Source: Bacillota bacterium (GTDB lineage Bacteria; Bacillota; Clostridia; Christensenellales; Borkfalkiaceae). Taken from it: a stretch of DNA of 6,426 nt. Positions 1 to 4,464 of the stretch are shown here, piece after piece. Positions within the stretch are counted from its first letter, which is position 1, and each line of letters starts with the position of its first letter. Where the stretch lies: NCBI GenBank assembly GCA_021768985.1, contig JAETTR010000074.1:1-6426 (forward strand), in the 5' to 3' direction. The notes below the pieces were generated by a model that worked only from the letters and a program-made list of their open reading frames with translations, did not search any database and was not told the origin of the DNA. The position numbers and the translations under genes were made by a program.

Positions 1-819
1 GAACGGTATGTAGGCATTTACCGTAAAGGCGAGGAAGTTATCGAGAATATGTATCCCGCTATCATCCCGCAGGAGTTGTTCGATAAAGTACAGGCGATAT
101 TAAAGACCTACCAACACGGCAAGAACAGCGTTGAGGTTACTTATCTTTTGAAAGGAAAATTGAGATGCGGTTACTGCGGGCAGATGATTAACGGCGAGAG
201 CGGAACGGCAAAGAACGGCGAAAAGAAATACTACTATAAGTGCCGAGGACGGAAGATGAAGTTGACGGATTGCCATAAGTCGGTGATTGCAAAAGACGAT
301 TTGGAAAATCTGGTTATCAATAGCGTAACACAGGAACTTTCCGACCCCCAAACAATCAATAACGCCGTAAAATATTTGGTTGAATTGCAGAATAAAAGCG
401 GAAACGAGAATAAGCTGTTAAGCGCCTATTTGAAAGAGCAAAAGGACAACGAACGGGCAATCAACAATATCGTTGCGAATATGGAGCGCGGTATCGTAGC
501 AAAAGCGACGAGCAAGCGTTTGACCGAATTGGAAGCACGGCAGGAAGAGCTTGAAAAACTCATTTTAATAGAGCAGAGCAAACAAGCCGTAAAGATCAGC
601 GAACAGCAGATACGCGCATTTTATGAACAGGCGTTAAAGGCAGAGCCGCAAATGCTGGTCGGCTATCTGATTAAAGAAATCGTATTGTACGATGACAGAA
701 TTGACATTGTTTATAACAATCCGATCAATAACCCCGATGACGATCATCGGGGTTATTGCTTTTCTATGAGGAACGTAAAACTTAACAAACAGTTGCTTCT
801 CGTTCGTTTCCTTGTATAA
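1..819 (+). CDS. Large serine recombinase, C-terminal part (5' truncated by window)
   Basis: The reading frame is open from base 1 and ends with TAA at 817-819, giving 272 visible residues; the catalytic serine domain lies upstream of the window. Visible order: the end of the recombinase DNA-binding domain (residues about 1-35, with the family-typical PAIIPQELFDKVQ), a zinc-ribbon with C56-x2-C59 and then C81 and C91, a long charged helical region (about 125-195, coiled-coil-like), and a C-terminal IKEIVLYDDRIDIVY strand. This architecture is known from TnpX/TndX-type integrases and phage serine integrases, which cut and join att sites of a mobile element. The last 20 or so codons follow a perfect terminator-like hairpin inside the frame and look unlike the family core, so the extreme C-terminus may be recent read-through. 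The family assignment is firm; the host element is unknown because it lies to the left. Confidence 0.93.
   Translation, partial: ERYVGIYRKGEEVIENMYPAIIPQELFDKVQAILKTYQHGKNSVEVTYLLKGKLRCGYCGQMINGESGTAKNGEKKYYYKCRGRKMKLTDCHKSVIAKDDLENLVINSVTQELSDPQTINNAVKYLVELQNKSGNENKLLSAYLKEQKDNERAINNIVANMERGIVAKATSKRLTELEARQEELEKLILIEQSKQAVKISEQQIRAFYEQALKAEPQMLVGYLIKEIVLYDDRIDIVYNNPINNPDDDHRGYCFSMRNVKLNKQLLLVRFLV
726..764 (+). terminator. Terminator-like perfect hairpin inside the recombinase 3' end
   Basis: Bases 726-740 and 744-758 are perfect 15-base inverted repeats around a CGA loop, with a GC core (CCCCGATGA/TCATCGGGG) and then CTTTTCT. On the plus strand this has the shape of an intrinsic terminator, but it lies about 60 bases before the recombinase stop codon, so it also encodes residues near NPDDDHRGY. 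The T-tract is short, so termination may be partial. Confidence 0.55.
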
Positions 820-1058
820 TCCCTCCGAAATTTCGTCTTTCGGGCTTCGGGTATGGCATAGCCCGTCGCAAAAGTCAAAGGGCAAAATAATTGCTTGGTG
901 CGTGCTTGCAAACGAGAAGATTGTAAGCGCAATTTTTTTGGTGGCGGCTTCGCCGCCTTTGACTTTTGGAATGGAATGCAATTAAAAAGAAAGCTTTCTC
1001 CGCGCTATGCCCTTGTTCCCTTGCCGAAAGGCGAATACAAATTTTGGAGGAAAGAAAA
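820..1058. other. Hairpin-rich spacer between recombinase and sigma-like gene
   Basis: No convincing gene lies in these 239 bases. Visible structure: GGGCT (842-846) can pair with AGCCC (860-864). A perfect 12-base inverted repeat (870-881 and 956-967) encloses an inner GC hairpin at 943-957. A weak promoter-like pair is TTGACT (959-964) with an A/T-rich -10 near 982-988, upstream of the sigma-like gene. The sequence could terminate recombinase transcription, carry the element end, or control the next gene. Confidence 0.5.
870..967. repeat. 12-bp perfect inverted repeat enclosing a GC hairpin
   Basis: AAAAGTCAAAGG at 870-881 is the exact reverse complement of CCTTTGACTTTT at 956-967, with 74 bases between. 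The right arm overlaps the end of the hairpin GGCGGC-TTC-GCCGCC (943-957), which is followed on the plus strand by a T-rich stretch, so a weak plus-strand terminator is possible here. Recombinase binding or an element-end function is equally possible. Confidence 0.6.
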
Positions 1059-1703
1059 ATGGAAGGAACAAGAAAAGGGTTTGCGGTGGAACACAGGTTG
1101 GAACACTCCGTCACCGATTTAGACGTAGCAATTACGCCTGAAAACGTGCAGGAAATGGGCGAAAAGATTGCAATATGCGCGTTAAAGCACTTTCTGCCGT
1201 ACCGTAAGGTAGAGAAATACTATTTCGGATTGATCCGCGACAGCAAGCGGTTTAAGGACGTTGAACAGAATATCTCGGACGGGTACGATTTCGCGCAGGC
1301 GGCAATCTTATTCCTATGCGAACATATGGGACGGCAACTCGGCGATACGGTTATGGGAAAGTATAAAAAGCCTGTAACAATCCGTCACGCCTGTTACAGC
1401 GTTGTGGGGAGCATGGTACATAAACGTTATTTAACGCAAATCAATACGCGGGGCGAACTTCGCACAGATACGGTCAAGGTGCCCGAACCGTTCGAGGAAG
1501 ATACGACCGAACAGAGCCATAAGCGTGTAGAGCGAATCATCCGCAAAATGCACTTGACGAAGAAGCAAAAGCAAACATTGAACTGCTATCTGAAAGGTAT
1601 GGGAGTATGCGAGATTGCCCGATTGCTATGCGTCAATAACACGACTGTGTGGCGTAGCCGATTGATCTTGCAACGAAAATACAATGAAGCATTTGCCGAT
1701 TAA
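1059..1703 (+). CDS. Sigma-70 region-4-like regulator of a mobile element
   Basis: This 214-residue protein is read from ATG 1059, chosen because GGAGG (1046-1050) lies 8 bases upstream; an in-frame ATG at 966 lacks such a site and falls in the hairpin-rich spacer. The N-terminal 160 residues are helical and not recognised as a named domain. Residues about 165-214 form a sigma-70 region 4-type helix-turn-helix: T-x2-Q-x3-L, YLKGM, EIARLLCVNNTTVWR, then a basic tail ending QRKYNEAF. Proteins like this are common beside recombinases in Clostridial integrative elements, where they are annotated as sigma-like factors. Region 2 (the -10-binding, core-binding part) is not obvious, so it may be a transcription regulator and not a true sigma factor. 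It lies 239 bases after the recombinase on the same strand and probably belongs to the same element. Coding status is firm; molecular role is inferred. Confidence 0.85.
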   Translation: MEGTRKGFAVEHRLEHSVTDLDVAITPENVQEMGEKIAICALKHFLPYRKVEKYYFGLIRDSKRFKDVEQNISDGYDFAQAAILFLCEHMGRQLGDTVMGKYKKPVTIRHACYSVVGSMVHKRYLTQINTRGELRTDTVKVPEPFEEDTTEQSHKRVERIIRKMHLTKKQKQTLNCYLKGMGVCEIARLLCVNNTTVWRSRLILQRKYNEAFAD

Positions 1704-1777
1704 ACGCCTATAACAAATGGATTAGCCGTGATTACAATATCGCGACTATTTTTATGGGCTATGCGTTTTAAAAGCAT
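1704..1777. other. Short AT-rich intergenic stretch
   Basis: No gene is visible. A small palindromic patch (ATGC-GTTTTAAAA-GCAT, 1761-1776) lies just beyond the T-tract of the minus-strand terminator. This stretch probably belongs to the DNA flanking the tRNA integration site, or to the boundary of the left-hand element. Confidence 0.4.
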
Positions 1778-1825
1778 AAAAAAATCAGCCTAAGCCGAAT
1801 ATTGTGAAATATTCGATTTAGACTG
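1778..1825 (-). terminator. Intrinsic terminator, probably of the disrupted tRNA gene
   Basis: An 18-base stem (1786-1803 with 1808-1825, loop 1804-1807) ends, on the minus strand, in a run of seven T (plus-strand A at 1778-1784). Three non-Watson-Crick positions become G-U wobbles only in minus-strand RNA and C-A mismatches in plus-strand RNA, which fixes the direction. It starts four bases after the CCA of the tRNA 3' fragment at 1830-1852, as expected of the original tRNA terminator left behind by integration. Confidence 0.85.
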
Positions 1826-1829
1826 AGCA

Positions 1830-1852
1830 TGGTGACCCGTACGGGAATCGAA
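1830..1852 (-). other. Attachment-site scar: 3' end of a tRNA gene
   Basis: Read on the minus strand this is a canonical tRNA 3' end: T-loop TTCGATT (1852-1846), T-stem 3' strand CCCGT (1845-1841), acceptor 3' strand ACGGGTC (1840-1834), discriminator A (1833) and CCA (1832-1830). The matching 5' T-stem strand (ACGGG) is not present before the T-loop, so this is not a full tRNA; identity to a tRNA stops exactly at the T-loop. It sits between a tRNA-type terminator and the 3' end of a tyrosine integrase gene, the normal arrangement of an att site. The complete tRNA, with a 5' acceptor strand of GACCCGT, should lie at the other end of the element, to the right. A tRNA-Lys would fit the acceptor ends, but the isotype cannot be read from this fragment. 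Confidence 0.82.
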
Positions 1853-1855
1853 GCC

Positions 1856-1881
1856 TAATAAAAAAATCGGCAAACGATTTT
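1856..1881 (-). terminator. Terminator of the integrase gene
   Basis: On the minus strand AAAATCG (1881-1875) pairs perfectly with CGATTTT (1869-1863) around a five-base loop and runs into further T residues (plus-strand A down to 1860). The stem is AT-rich, hence weak. It lies between the integrase stop codon (1893) and the att scar. The plus strand also has a T7 tract a few bases after the stem, so it could act in both directions. Confidence 0.6.
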
Positions 1882-1892
1882 AATGGGTTTTT

Positions 1893-3008
1893 TTATCTAT
1901 TTTCGGGCAAAAAACGCGGTTTTGGTGCTTTTCCACGCGCTTTTGCAAGTCCATAACGATTTTTCTTGGGGGCAAATACGCGGGCGATCTTGACTTCTAA
2001 CGGATATGAGAGCTTATTTGCCTCTGCAATCAGATACTCGTCGGGGAGTTCTGAATAAGCGTCATGCCGCTTCCCCTGTGAATGCCCCACGAAATAGTCG
2101 CGCGCTTTATCCTCAACCTTACATGTTTCGCAACGAGTGTAAAATGTCTTTCGAAGATCCTTCAATATATGATTGGGAAAAAGTTGCTTGATTTTCCCCC
2201 GCATTGTTTCGTCGGTATACATATCGATCTCCGAAACCCCTTCGAGAAAGGGCGCAAGCATTGGGCAGATTGGAATCCTTTTCCATTTGATATCACCCGT
2301 CTTTGCATTCTTTTGCTTGCTGTTCTGCACATACAGAAAATTGCCTATGATCGAAGCCGTCTTGATCTCGTTCGGGCGCATACCCGTATAGAGCACGACG
2401 GCGAACATCATCTGATATTCCGTACCGTAAGTTTTATCGAACAGAGCTTTCTCCTCTTCGAGCGAGAACGCATGACCGTGATCACCTTCCTTAATCAAGT
2501 GCACGACGGTTTTCATCGGGTTCAGAGTAAGCGCGCCGCGATCGACGGCATAGGTAAATATGCTATTCATCAGGGAAAATACTTCTTTCGACGTCTTCCA
2601 TATTCCCCTTTCTTCAAGATCGTCGATGAGCTTCTGACAATGCTCGGGCGTAATGAATCGGAGCTGAAAATGCTCAAATCGAGGTTTGATATGATTCTTA
2701 TACCGATTCATATCCGAAGAATGCGTTTGATCCACGTTTTTCCGTTTGCGCACGGTATCGAAATAGTACATGGCAAACTCGTGAAAATTCGTCGGGAGCT
2801 TGCTGATATGTGTGTCAGGAAATGCACCCGCGCCAAAAAGCTTTTGCGCAAGATCTTCCATAAACCGCGAAACGCATTCATCGGGATTTCCTGCATATCC
2901 GCAGATATCGATTCCTGCAATCGTAGCGCGCTTCTCGTAAACTCGATTATGAAAGCGCGGCGGTTTGTTTAATGCTTTTATAATACGTTTCTGAATTTTG
3001 TTATCCAT
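1893..3008 (-). CDS. int: Tyrosine recombinase (site-specific integrase)
   Basis: This 371-residue protein is read from ATG at 3008, chosen because GGAG (3021-3018 on the minus strand) stands 9 bases upstream; the frame stays open further, to ATG 3206. Residues about 70-170 are the SAM-like core-binding domain (FHEFAMYYF through SLMNSIFTYAVDRG). Residues about 180-330 are the catalytic domain: R211 in YTGMRPNE, a beta-hairpin lysine probably among K236-K243, K283-x2-R286 where the box normally reads H-x2-R, H309 in VGHS, and nucleophile Y318 in DAYSEL, nine residues after H309 as usual. Lysine for the first box-II histidine is a tolerated variant in this family. The enzyme would join the circular element to the tRNA 3' end. 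Its stop codon lies 41 bases from the att scar. A basic tail of about 40 residues follows the catalytic domain. The family call is firm. Confidence 0.93.
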   Translation of the reverse strand: MDNKIQKRIIKALNKPPRFHNRVYEKRATIAGIDICGYAGNPDECVSRFMEDLAQKLFGAGAFPDTHISKLPTNFHEFAMYYFDTVRKRKNVDQTHSSDMNRYKNHIKPRFEHFQLRFITPEHCQKLIDDLEERGIWKTSKEVFSLMNSIFTYAVDRGALTLNPMKTVVHLIKEGDHGHAFSLEEEKALFDKTYGTEYQMMFAVVLYTGMRPNEIKTASIIGNFLYVQNSKQKNAKTGDIKWKRIPICPMLAPFLEGVSEIDMYTDETMRGKIKQLFPNHILKDLRKTFYTRCETCKVEDKARDYFVGHSQGKRHDAYSELPDEYLIAEANKLSYPLEVKIARVFAPKKNRYGLAKARGKAPKPRFLPENR

Positions 3009-3206
3009 TTGAGAAATCTCCTTTTGGTGACTTCTCAAAAATGCTTTTATGTTTTTTTCACCTTTTGTTTGAATTGCGGGAATCGTTTCCCCGCCCTTCT
3101 GCGTGTCCGCCAACAATCGAGTAAGCTGTTCCGCCCCTCCCCTCATTGGCTGTGTTCCCGCGAATCCCTCTTTCGATTCGGCGGAAGTTTCGCTACGGTA
3201 GATCAT
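3009..3206 (-). other. Open N-terminal extension of the integrase frame (66 codons)
   Basis: The integrase frame is open for 66 codons upstream of the SD-supported start, to an ATG at 3206 with no well-placed SD; the nearest purine run, GGGGGTG, is about 15 bases away. The encoded stretch is polar, with no recognised domain. The same frame continues past 3206 without a start codon until a TAG at the SD of the 15-codon ORF. It could be translated by reinitiation after that ORF, by a -1 shift in its A8 run, or not at all. Confidence 0.4.
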
Positions 3207-3211
3207 TGCCG

Positions 3212-3259
3212 TTAGAACATTGATACACCCCCATATCGTTTTTTTTCGAGCTCTGTCAT
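3212..3259 (-). CDS. 15-residue leader or remnant ORF upstream of integrase
   Basis: ATG 3259 follows AGGAGG (3274-3269) by 9 bases, one of the best ribosome binding sites in the window, but encodes only MTELEKKRYGGVSMF before TAA at 3214-3212. It contains an A8 run (plus-strand T 3239-3246) reading GAA-AAA-AAA; a -1 shift there enters the open integrase frame. The stop codon lies 5 bases before the ATG at 3206, close enough for reinitiation. It may be a coupling or leader peptide, the front of a frameshifted longer integrase, or the remnant of a small gene. The strong SD supports translation; the function is unknown. Confidence 0.5.
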   Translation of the reverse strand: MTELEKKRYGGVSMF

Positions 3260-3271
3260 TGGTAGAATCCT

Positions 3272-3287
3272 CCTAAATTGATTTAGG
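3272..3287 (-). promoter_or_regulatory. Palindrome overlapping the SD of the 15-codon ORF
   Basis: CCTAAAT-TG-ATTTAGG is a perfect 7-bp inverted repeat. Its downstream arm on the minus strand shares the first three bases of the AGGAGG SD (3274-3269). As RNA it could partly hide the SD; as DNA it lies just downstream of the predicted -10 and could be an operator. Confidence 0.5.
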
Positions 3288-3290
3288 GGG

Positions 3291-3321
3291 ATTTTACCAT
3301 ATTTTTTCCGACGTTTTTCAA
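3291..3321 (-). promoter_or_regulatory. Candidate promoter for integrase transcription
   Basis: On the minus strand TTGAAA (3321-3316) and TAAAAT (3296-3291) match the -35 and -10 consensus at five of six positions each, with a 19-base spacer that is longer than ideal. The -35 overlaps the large AT-rich inverted repeat at 3319-3348. Integrase could also be transcribed from the repressor promoter upstream. Confidence 0.4.
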
Positions 3322-3348
3322 TTACTTTTTATCGGTAAAAAGTAATTG
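3319..3348. repeat. 12-bp AT-rich inverted repeat between repressor and integrase
   Basis: CAATTACTTTTT and AAAAAGTAATTG are perfect 12-base arms around a six-base centre. The repeat begins 5 bases after the repressor stop codon and touches the candidate integrase -35. Neither strand has a GC-rich stem followed by a T-tract, so it is a poor intrinsic terminator; an operator or a transcript-end hairpin is more likely. Confidence 0.6.
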
Positions 3349-3352
3349 CCGT

Positions 3353-3685
3353 TTACGCGCCCATGGCAAGATTATGGAAGAGCGCGGAAAAATTATCCTG
3401 CATATTCGGCGGGAGCTTGCGAAAATCAAGGATCAACCGTTGTTCCAGGGGCGAAGTTTCAAAATGATTCTCCGATCCTATCACCACGTTCCCCAGCTCG
3501 TCGCTCCTACCCAATAAATAATCAGTTGATACGCAGAAGAAATCTGCAAGCTTTACAACAAAATCGGAATTTGGTATTACTTCGTCGTTTTCCCAACGTC
3601 CAATATTACTTTGTCCTGTCTGTATTCCTTTTGCAACGTCCCAGTGGGTAAGATTCCTTTCAAGCCTTAGTTCTTTCAGTCGCAT
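3353..3685 (-). CDS. XRE-family transcriptional repressor
   Basis: This 110-residue protein starts at ATG 3685, with GAGG (3696-3693) 7 bases upstream. Residues about 2-59 are a complete Cro/C1-type helix-turn-helix domain: MRLKELRLERNLT, then QSNIGRWENDEVIPNSDF and LADFFCVSTDYLLGR. The family normally has Q after T in helix 2; here the residues are HWDVAKG. The remaining 50 residues form a short helical C-terminal region suited to dimerisation, without an S24 peptidase domain, so self-cleavage in an SOS response is not expected. It is divergent from a consensus promoter whose two ACCC-N6-GGGT palindromes lie 53 bases or more upstream of its start codon. By analogy with lysogeny and ICE switches it probably represses that promoter. 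It is followed by the integrase on the same strand and may share transcripts with it. Confidence 0.9.
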   Translation of the reverse strand: MRLKELRLERNLTHWDVAKGIQTGQSNIGRWENDEVIPNSDFVVKLADFFCVSTDYLLGRSDELGNVVIGSENHFETSPLEQRLILDFRKLPPNMQDNFSALFHNLAMGA

Positions 3686-3696
3686 TTTTCCACCTC

Positions 3697-3721
3697 TGCA
3701 AATATTTTACACAAATTTGCA
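3697..3721. promoter_or_regulatory. Inverted repeat at the repressor 5' region
   Basis: TGCAAAT (3697-3703) and ATTTGCA (3715-3721) are perfect arms with 11 bases between. The repeat lies immediately upstream of the repressor SD and contains a minus-strand -10-like TAAAAT (3709-3704) without a good -35. It differs in sequence from the ACCC/GGGT operators, so it may be a site for another regulator or part of the repressor promoter. Confidence 0.4.
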
Positions 3722-3729
3722 TAAAACTC

Positions 3730-3759
3730 TTGACAAAACCCATTTATGGGTATTATAAT
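3730..3759 (+). promoter_or_regulatory. Consensus sigma-A promoter for the rightward operon
   Basis: TTGACA (3730-3735) and TATAAT (3754-3759) match consensus exactly, with an 18-base spacer. Transcription would start near 3766. A repressor operator occupies the spacer and a second lies at the start site, so this strong promoter should be silent while the XRE repressor is bound. It is the only strong rightward promoter seen before the operon at 4200. Confidence 0.88.
3738..3751. promoter_or_regulatory. Operator 1 in the promoter spacer
   Basis: ACCCATTTATGGGT is a perfect 14-bp palindrome lying between the -35 and -10 elements. It matches the second site (3767-3784) in the ACCC-N6-GGGT pattern; the centres are 31 bp apart, about three helical turns, which favours cooperative binding on one face. 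The XRE protein is the obvious candidate to bind it, by position only. Confidence 0.75.
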
Positions 3760-3766
3760 GCAGAAA

Positions 3767-3784
3767 ATACCCGTAAATGGGTAT
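3767..3784. promoter_or_regulatory. Operator 2 at the transcription start
   Basis: ATACCC-GTAAAT-GGGTAT has perfect 6-base arms and matches operator 1 in pattern. It begins where transcription should begin. A weaker related block, TACCC-GAG-GGGTA, occurs further into the leader at 3855-3867 with a different centre, so it is probably not an equivalent site. Confidence 0.72.
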
Positions 3785-3843
3785 CTAAAACATCTCCCAC
3801 TGACAACTTAACAAATCTACCAACGAAAAGGAAAAAGGAAGAG

Positions 3844-3882
3844 GTGAAAACCAATACCCGAGGGGTACTGTTCGTTGTATAG
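3844..3882 (+). CDS. Possible 12-residue leader peptide (GTG start)
   Basis: GTG 3844 follows an AAGGAAGA purine run at close spacing and would encode MKTNTRGVLFVV before TAG at 3880. The left arm of the next terminator-like hairpin (3866-3873) lies inside this ORF, so ribosomes translating it would prevent that hairpin from forming, as in attenuation. The composition gives no clear amino-acid sensor, and the ORF is short enough to occur by chance. Confidence 0.3.
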   Translation: MKTNTRGVLFVV

Positions 3883-3903
3883 ATATGAGGAACGGTATTT
3901 TTT
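3865..3903 (+). terminator. Candidate attenuator/terminator in the operon leader
   Basis: TACTGTTC (3866-3873) pairs with GAACGGTA (3890-3897) with one G-U, and six T follow (3898-3903). The 16-base loop is large, so strength is uncertain. An outer long-range pairing, TCTCCCAC (3793-3800) with GTGGGAGA (3909-3916), would bracket the leader ORF and this hairpin. Confidence 0.5.
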
Positions 3904-3965
3904 GCCTTGTGGGAGAGGGAAAAATATCGTTTTTTTGTCTTTTTTCGGGAGAGCGCGCGCAGATC

Positions 3966-3995
3966 GGGGGCGAACAGCATAAAAAAATCGCCCCC
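3966..3995 (+). repeat. GC hairpin before the small membrane-peptide gene
   Basis: GGGGGCGA (3966-3973) and TCGCCCCC (3988-3995) are perfect 8-base arms with a 14-base A-rich loop. The stem ends immediately before the AAAGGAG SD (3996-4002) of the next small gene. No T-tract follows on either strand, so it is not a standard terminator; it may control translation or protect the transcript. Confidence 0.6.
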
Positions 3996-4012
3996 AAAGG
4001 AGCGAAAAAATC

Positions 4013-4099
4013 GTGTTATGGGCTATGATCTCGATCGTCGTCTGTTGTATTGTTGGATCCGTCATTTGCCTTGCGGTTGGAAGTAATCACGGCAAGTAA
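4013..4099 (+). CDS. 28-residue single-span membrane peptide
   Basis: GTG 4013 lies 10 bases after AAAGGAG (3996-4002); an internal ATG at 4025 gives a 24-residue version. The peptide starts MLWAMISIVVCC, continues as an unbroken hydrophobic stretch to about residue 22 (IVGSVICLAVG), and ends SNHGK. This is one transmembrane helix with a short polar tail. It is the first SD-supported gene after the operator-controlled promoter, preceded by a GC hairpin and followed by a folded spacer. Small hydrophobic peptides with structured leaders include type I toxins and small membrane regulators; nothing here identifies a family, and I saw no clear antisense RNA promoter. Coding is plausible but unproven. 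Confidence 0.5.
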   Translation: MLWAMISIVVCCIVGSVICLAVGSNHGK

Positions 4100-4103
4100 T
4101 ACG

Positions 4104-4180
4104 TTTCCGAGGGGCGGAAAAGCTCTTCGGTACCATGCCGATAACGGACAATAGGCGGTTCGACTCCGCCGATCGGCTAC
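4104..4180 (+). ncRNA. Candidate structured RNA with a T-arm/acceptor-like fold
   Basis: The hairpin TTTCCG-AGGGG-CGGAAA (4104-4120) is followed by a tRNA-like 3' half: GCCGAT (4137-4142) pairs with ATCGGC (4172-4177), and between them lies a canonical T-arm, GGCGG-TTCGACT-CCGCC (4154-4170), with one unpaired G before the closing strand. There is no anticodon arm (11 bases replace it) and the end reads TAC, not CCA, so this is not a normal tRNA. It ends 6 bases before the AAAGGAG of the operon. A 15-base block (4166-4180) recurs in a second folded spacer at 5649-5663. A leader regulatory RNA, a tRNA relic or a DNA-binding site are all possible. Confidence 0.5.
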
Positions 4181-4199
4181 GAAATCAAAGGAGAATTGT

Positions 4200-4457
4200 A
4201 TGAAAGATAAGGCATTTAAAATTCGGATCGAGAACACGATAGACGGCGAAGTGACGGAAATTTTAACGAATTGCTTTTCGTTAATCTCGGTCGGAGAGTT
4301 GGAACACGGTGAAGATCGCGATGACTATAAGGCGAGAATCGTTGCGTTACGGAACTGCACGAACTCGGCAACGATTGCCCTGCTCAAAGCTCTGGAAGCA
4401 CACCAAAAAGAAACAGAGAAAATACTATTCAAGAATTTTCTTGAAATGATTAAGTGA
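4200..4457 (+). CDS. Hypothetical protein, 85 residues (first gene of a small operon)
   Basis: ATG 4200 follows AAAGGAG (4187-4193) by 6 bases. The product is soluble and mixed alpha/beta by appearance: an N-terminal strand-rich part (KAFKIRIENTIDGEVTEILT), an acidic middle around HGEDRDDYK, and a helical C-terminus (ATIALLKALEAHQKETEK) ending FLEMIK. There is no signal peptide, membrane segment or metal-binding motif, and I do not recognise the family. It starts a run of four tightly packed small genes, with the next ATG 7 bases after its stop, so the set should be cotranscribed from the operator-controlled promoter. Its position just after the tRNA-like folded leader suggests it is the first target of any control there. 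Coding is well supported; function is unknown. Confidence 0.82.
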   Translation: MKDKAFKIRIENTIDGEVTEILTNCFSLISVGELEHGEDRDDYKARIVALRNCTNSATIALLKALEAHQKETEKILFKNFLEMIK

Positions 4458-4464
4458 GGGATAA

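Noticed and set aside
966..1058. Earlier in-frame ATG at 966 for the sigma-like gene
   Set aside because: It starts at the right arm of an inverted repeat without an SD, whereas ATG 1059 has GGAGG at good spacing.
2082..2972. 296-codon plus-strand ORF opposite the integrase
   Set aside because: It is antisense to a protein with all tyrosine-recombinase motifs. Its translation has no recognisable domain and no SD.
3885..4028. 47-codon plus-strand ORF from ATG 3885
   Set aside because: There is no SD, the start lies in the loop of the terminator-like hairpin, and the end overlaps the better supported 28-residue peptide.
3753..4065. Three overlapping minus-strand ORFs (70-82 codons)
   Set aside because: They run across the promoter, operators and leader hairpins, lack SDs, and give low-complexity translations.
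4100..4180. A complete functional tRNA gene
   Set aside because: The T-arm and acceptor-like stem are present, but there is no anticodon arm and no CCA, and the D-arm-like bases (AGCTCTTCGGTA) do not pair properly.
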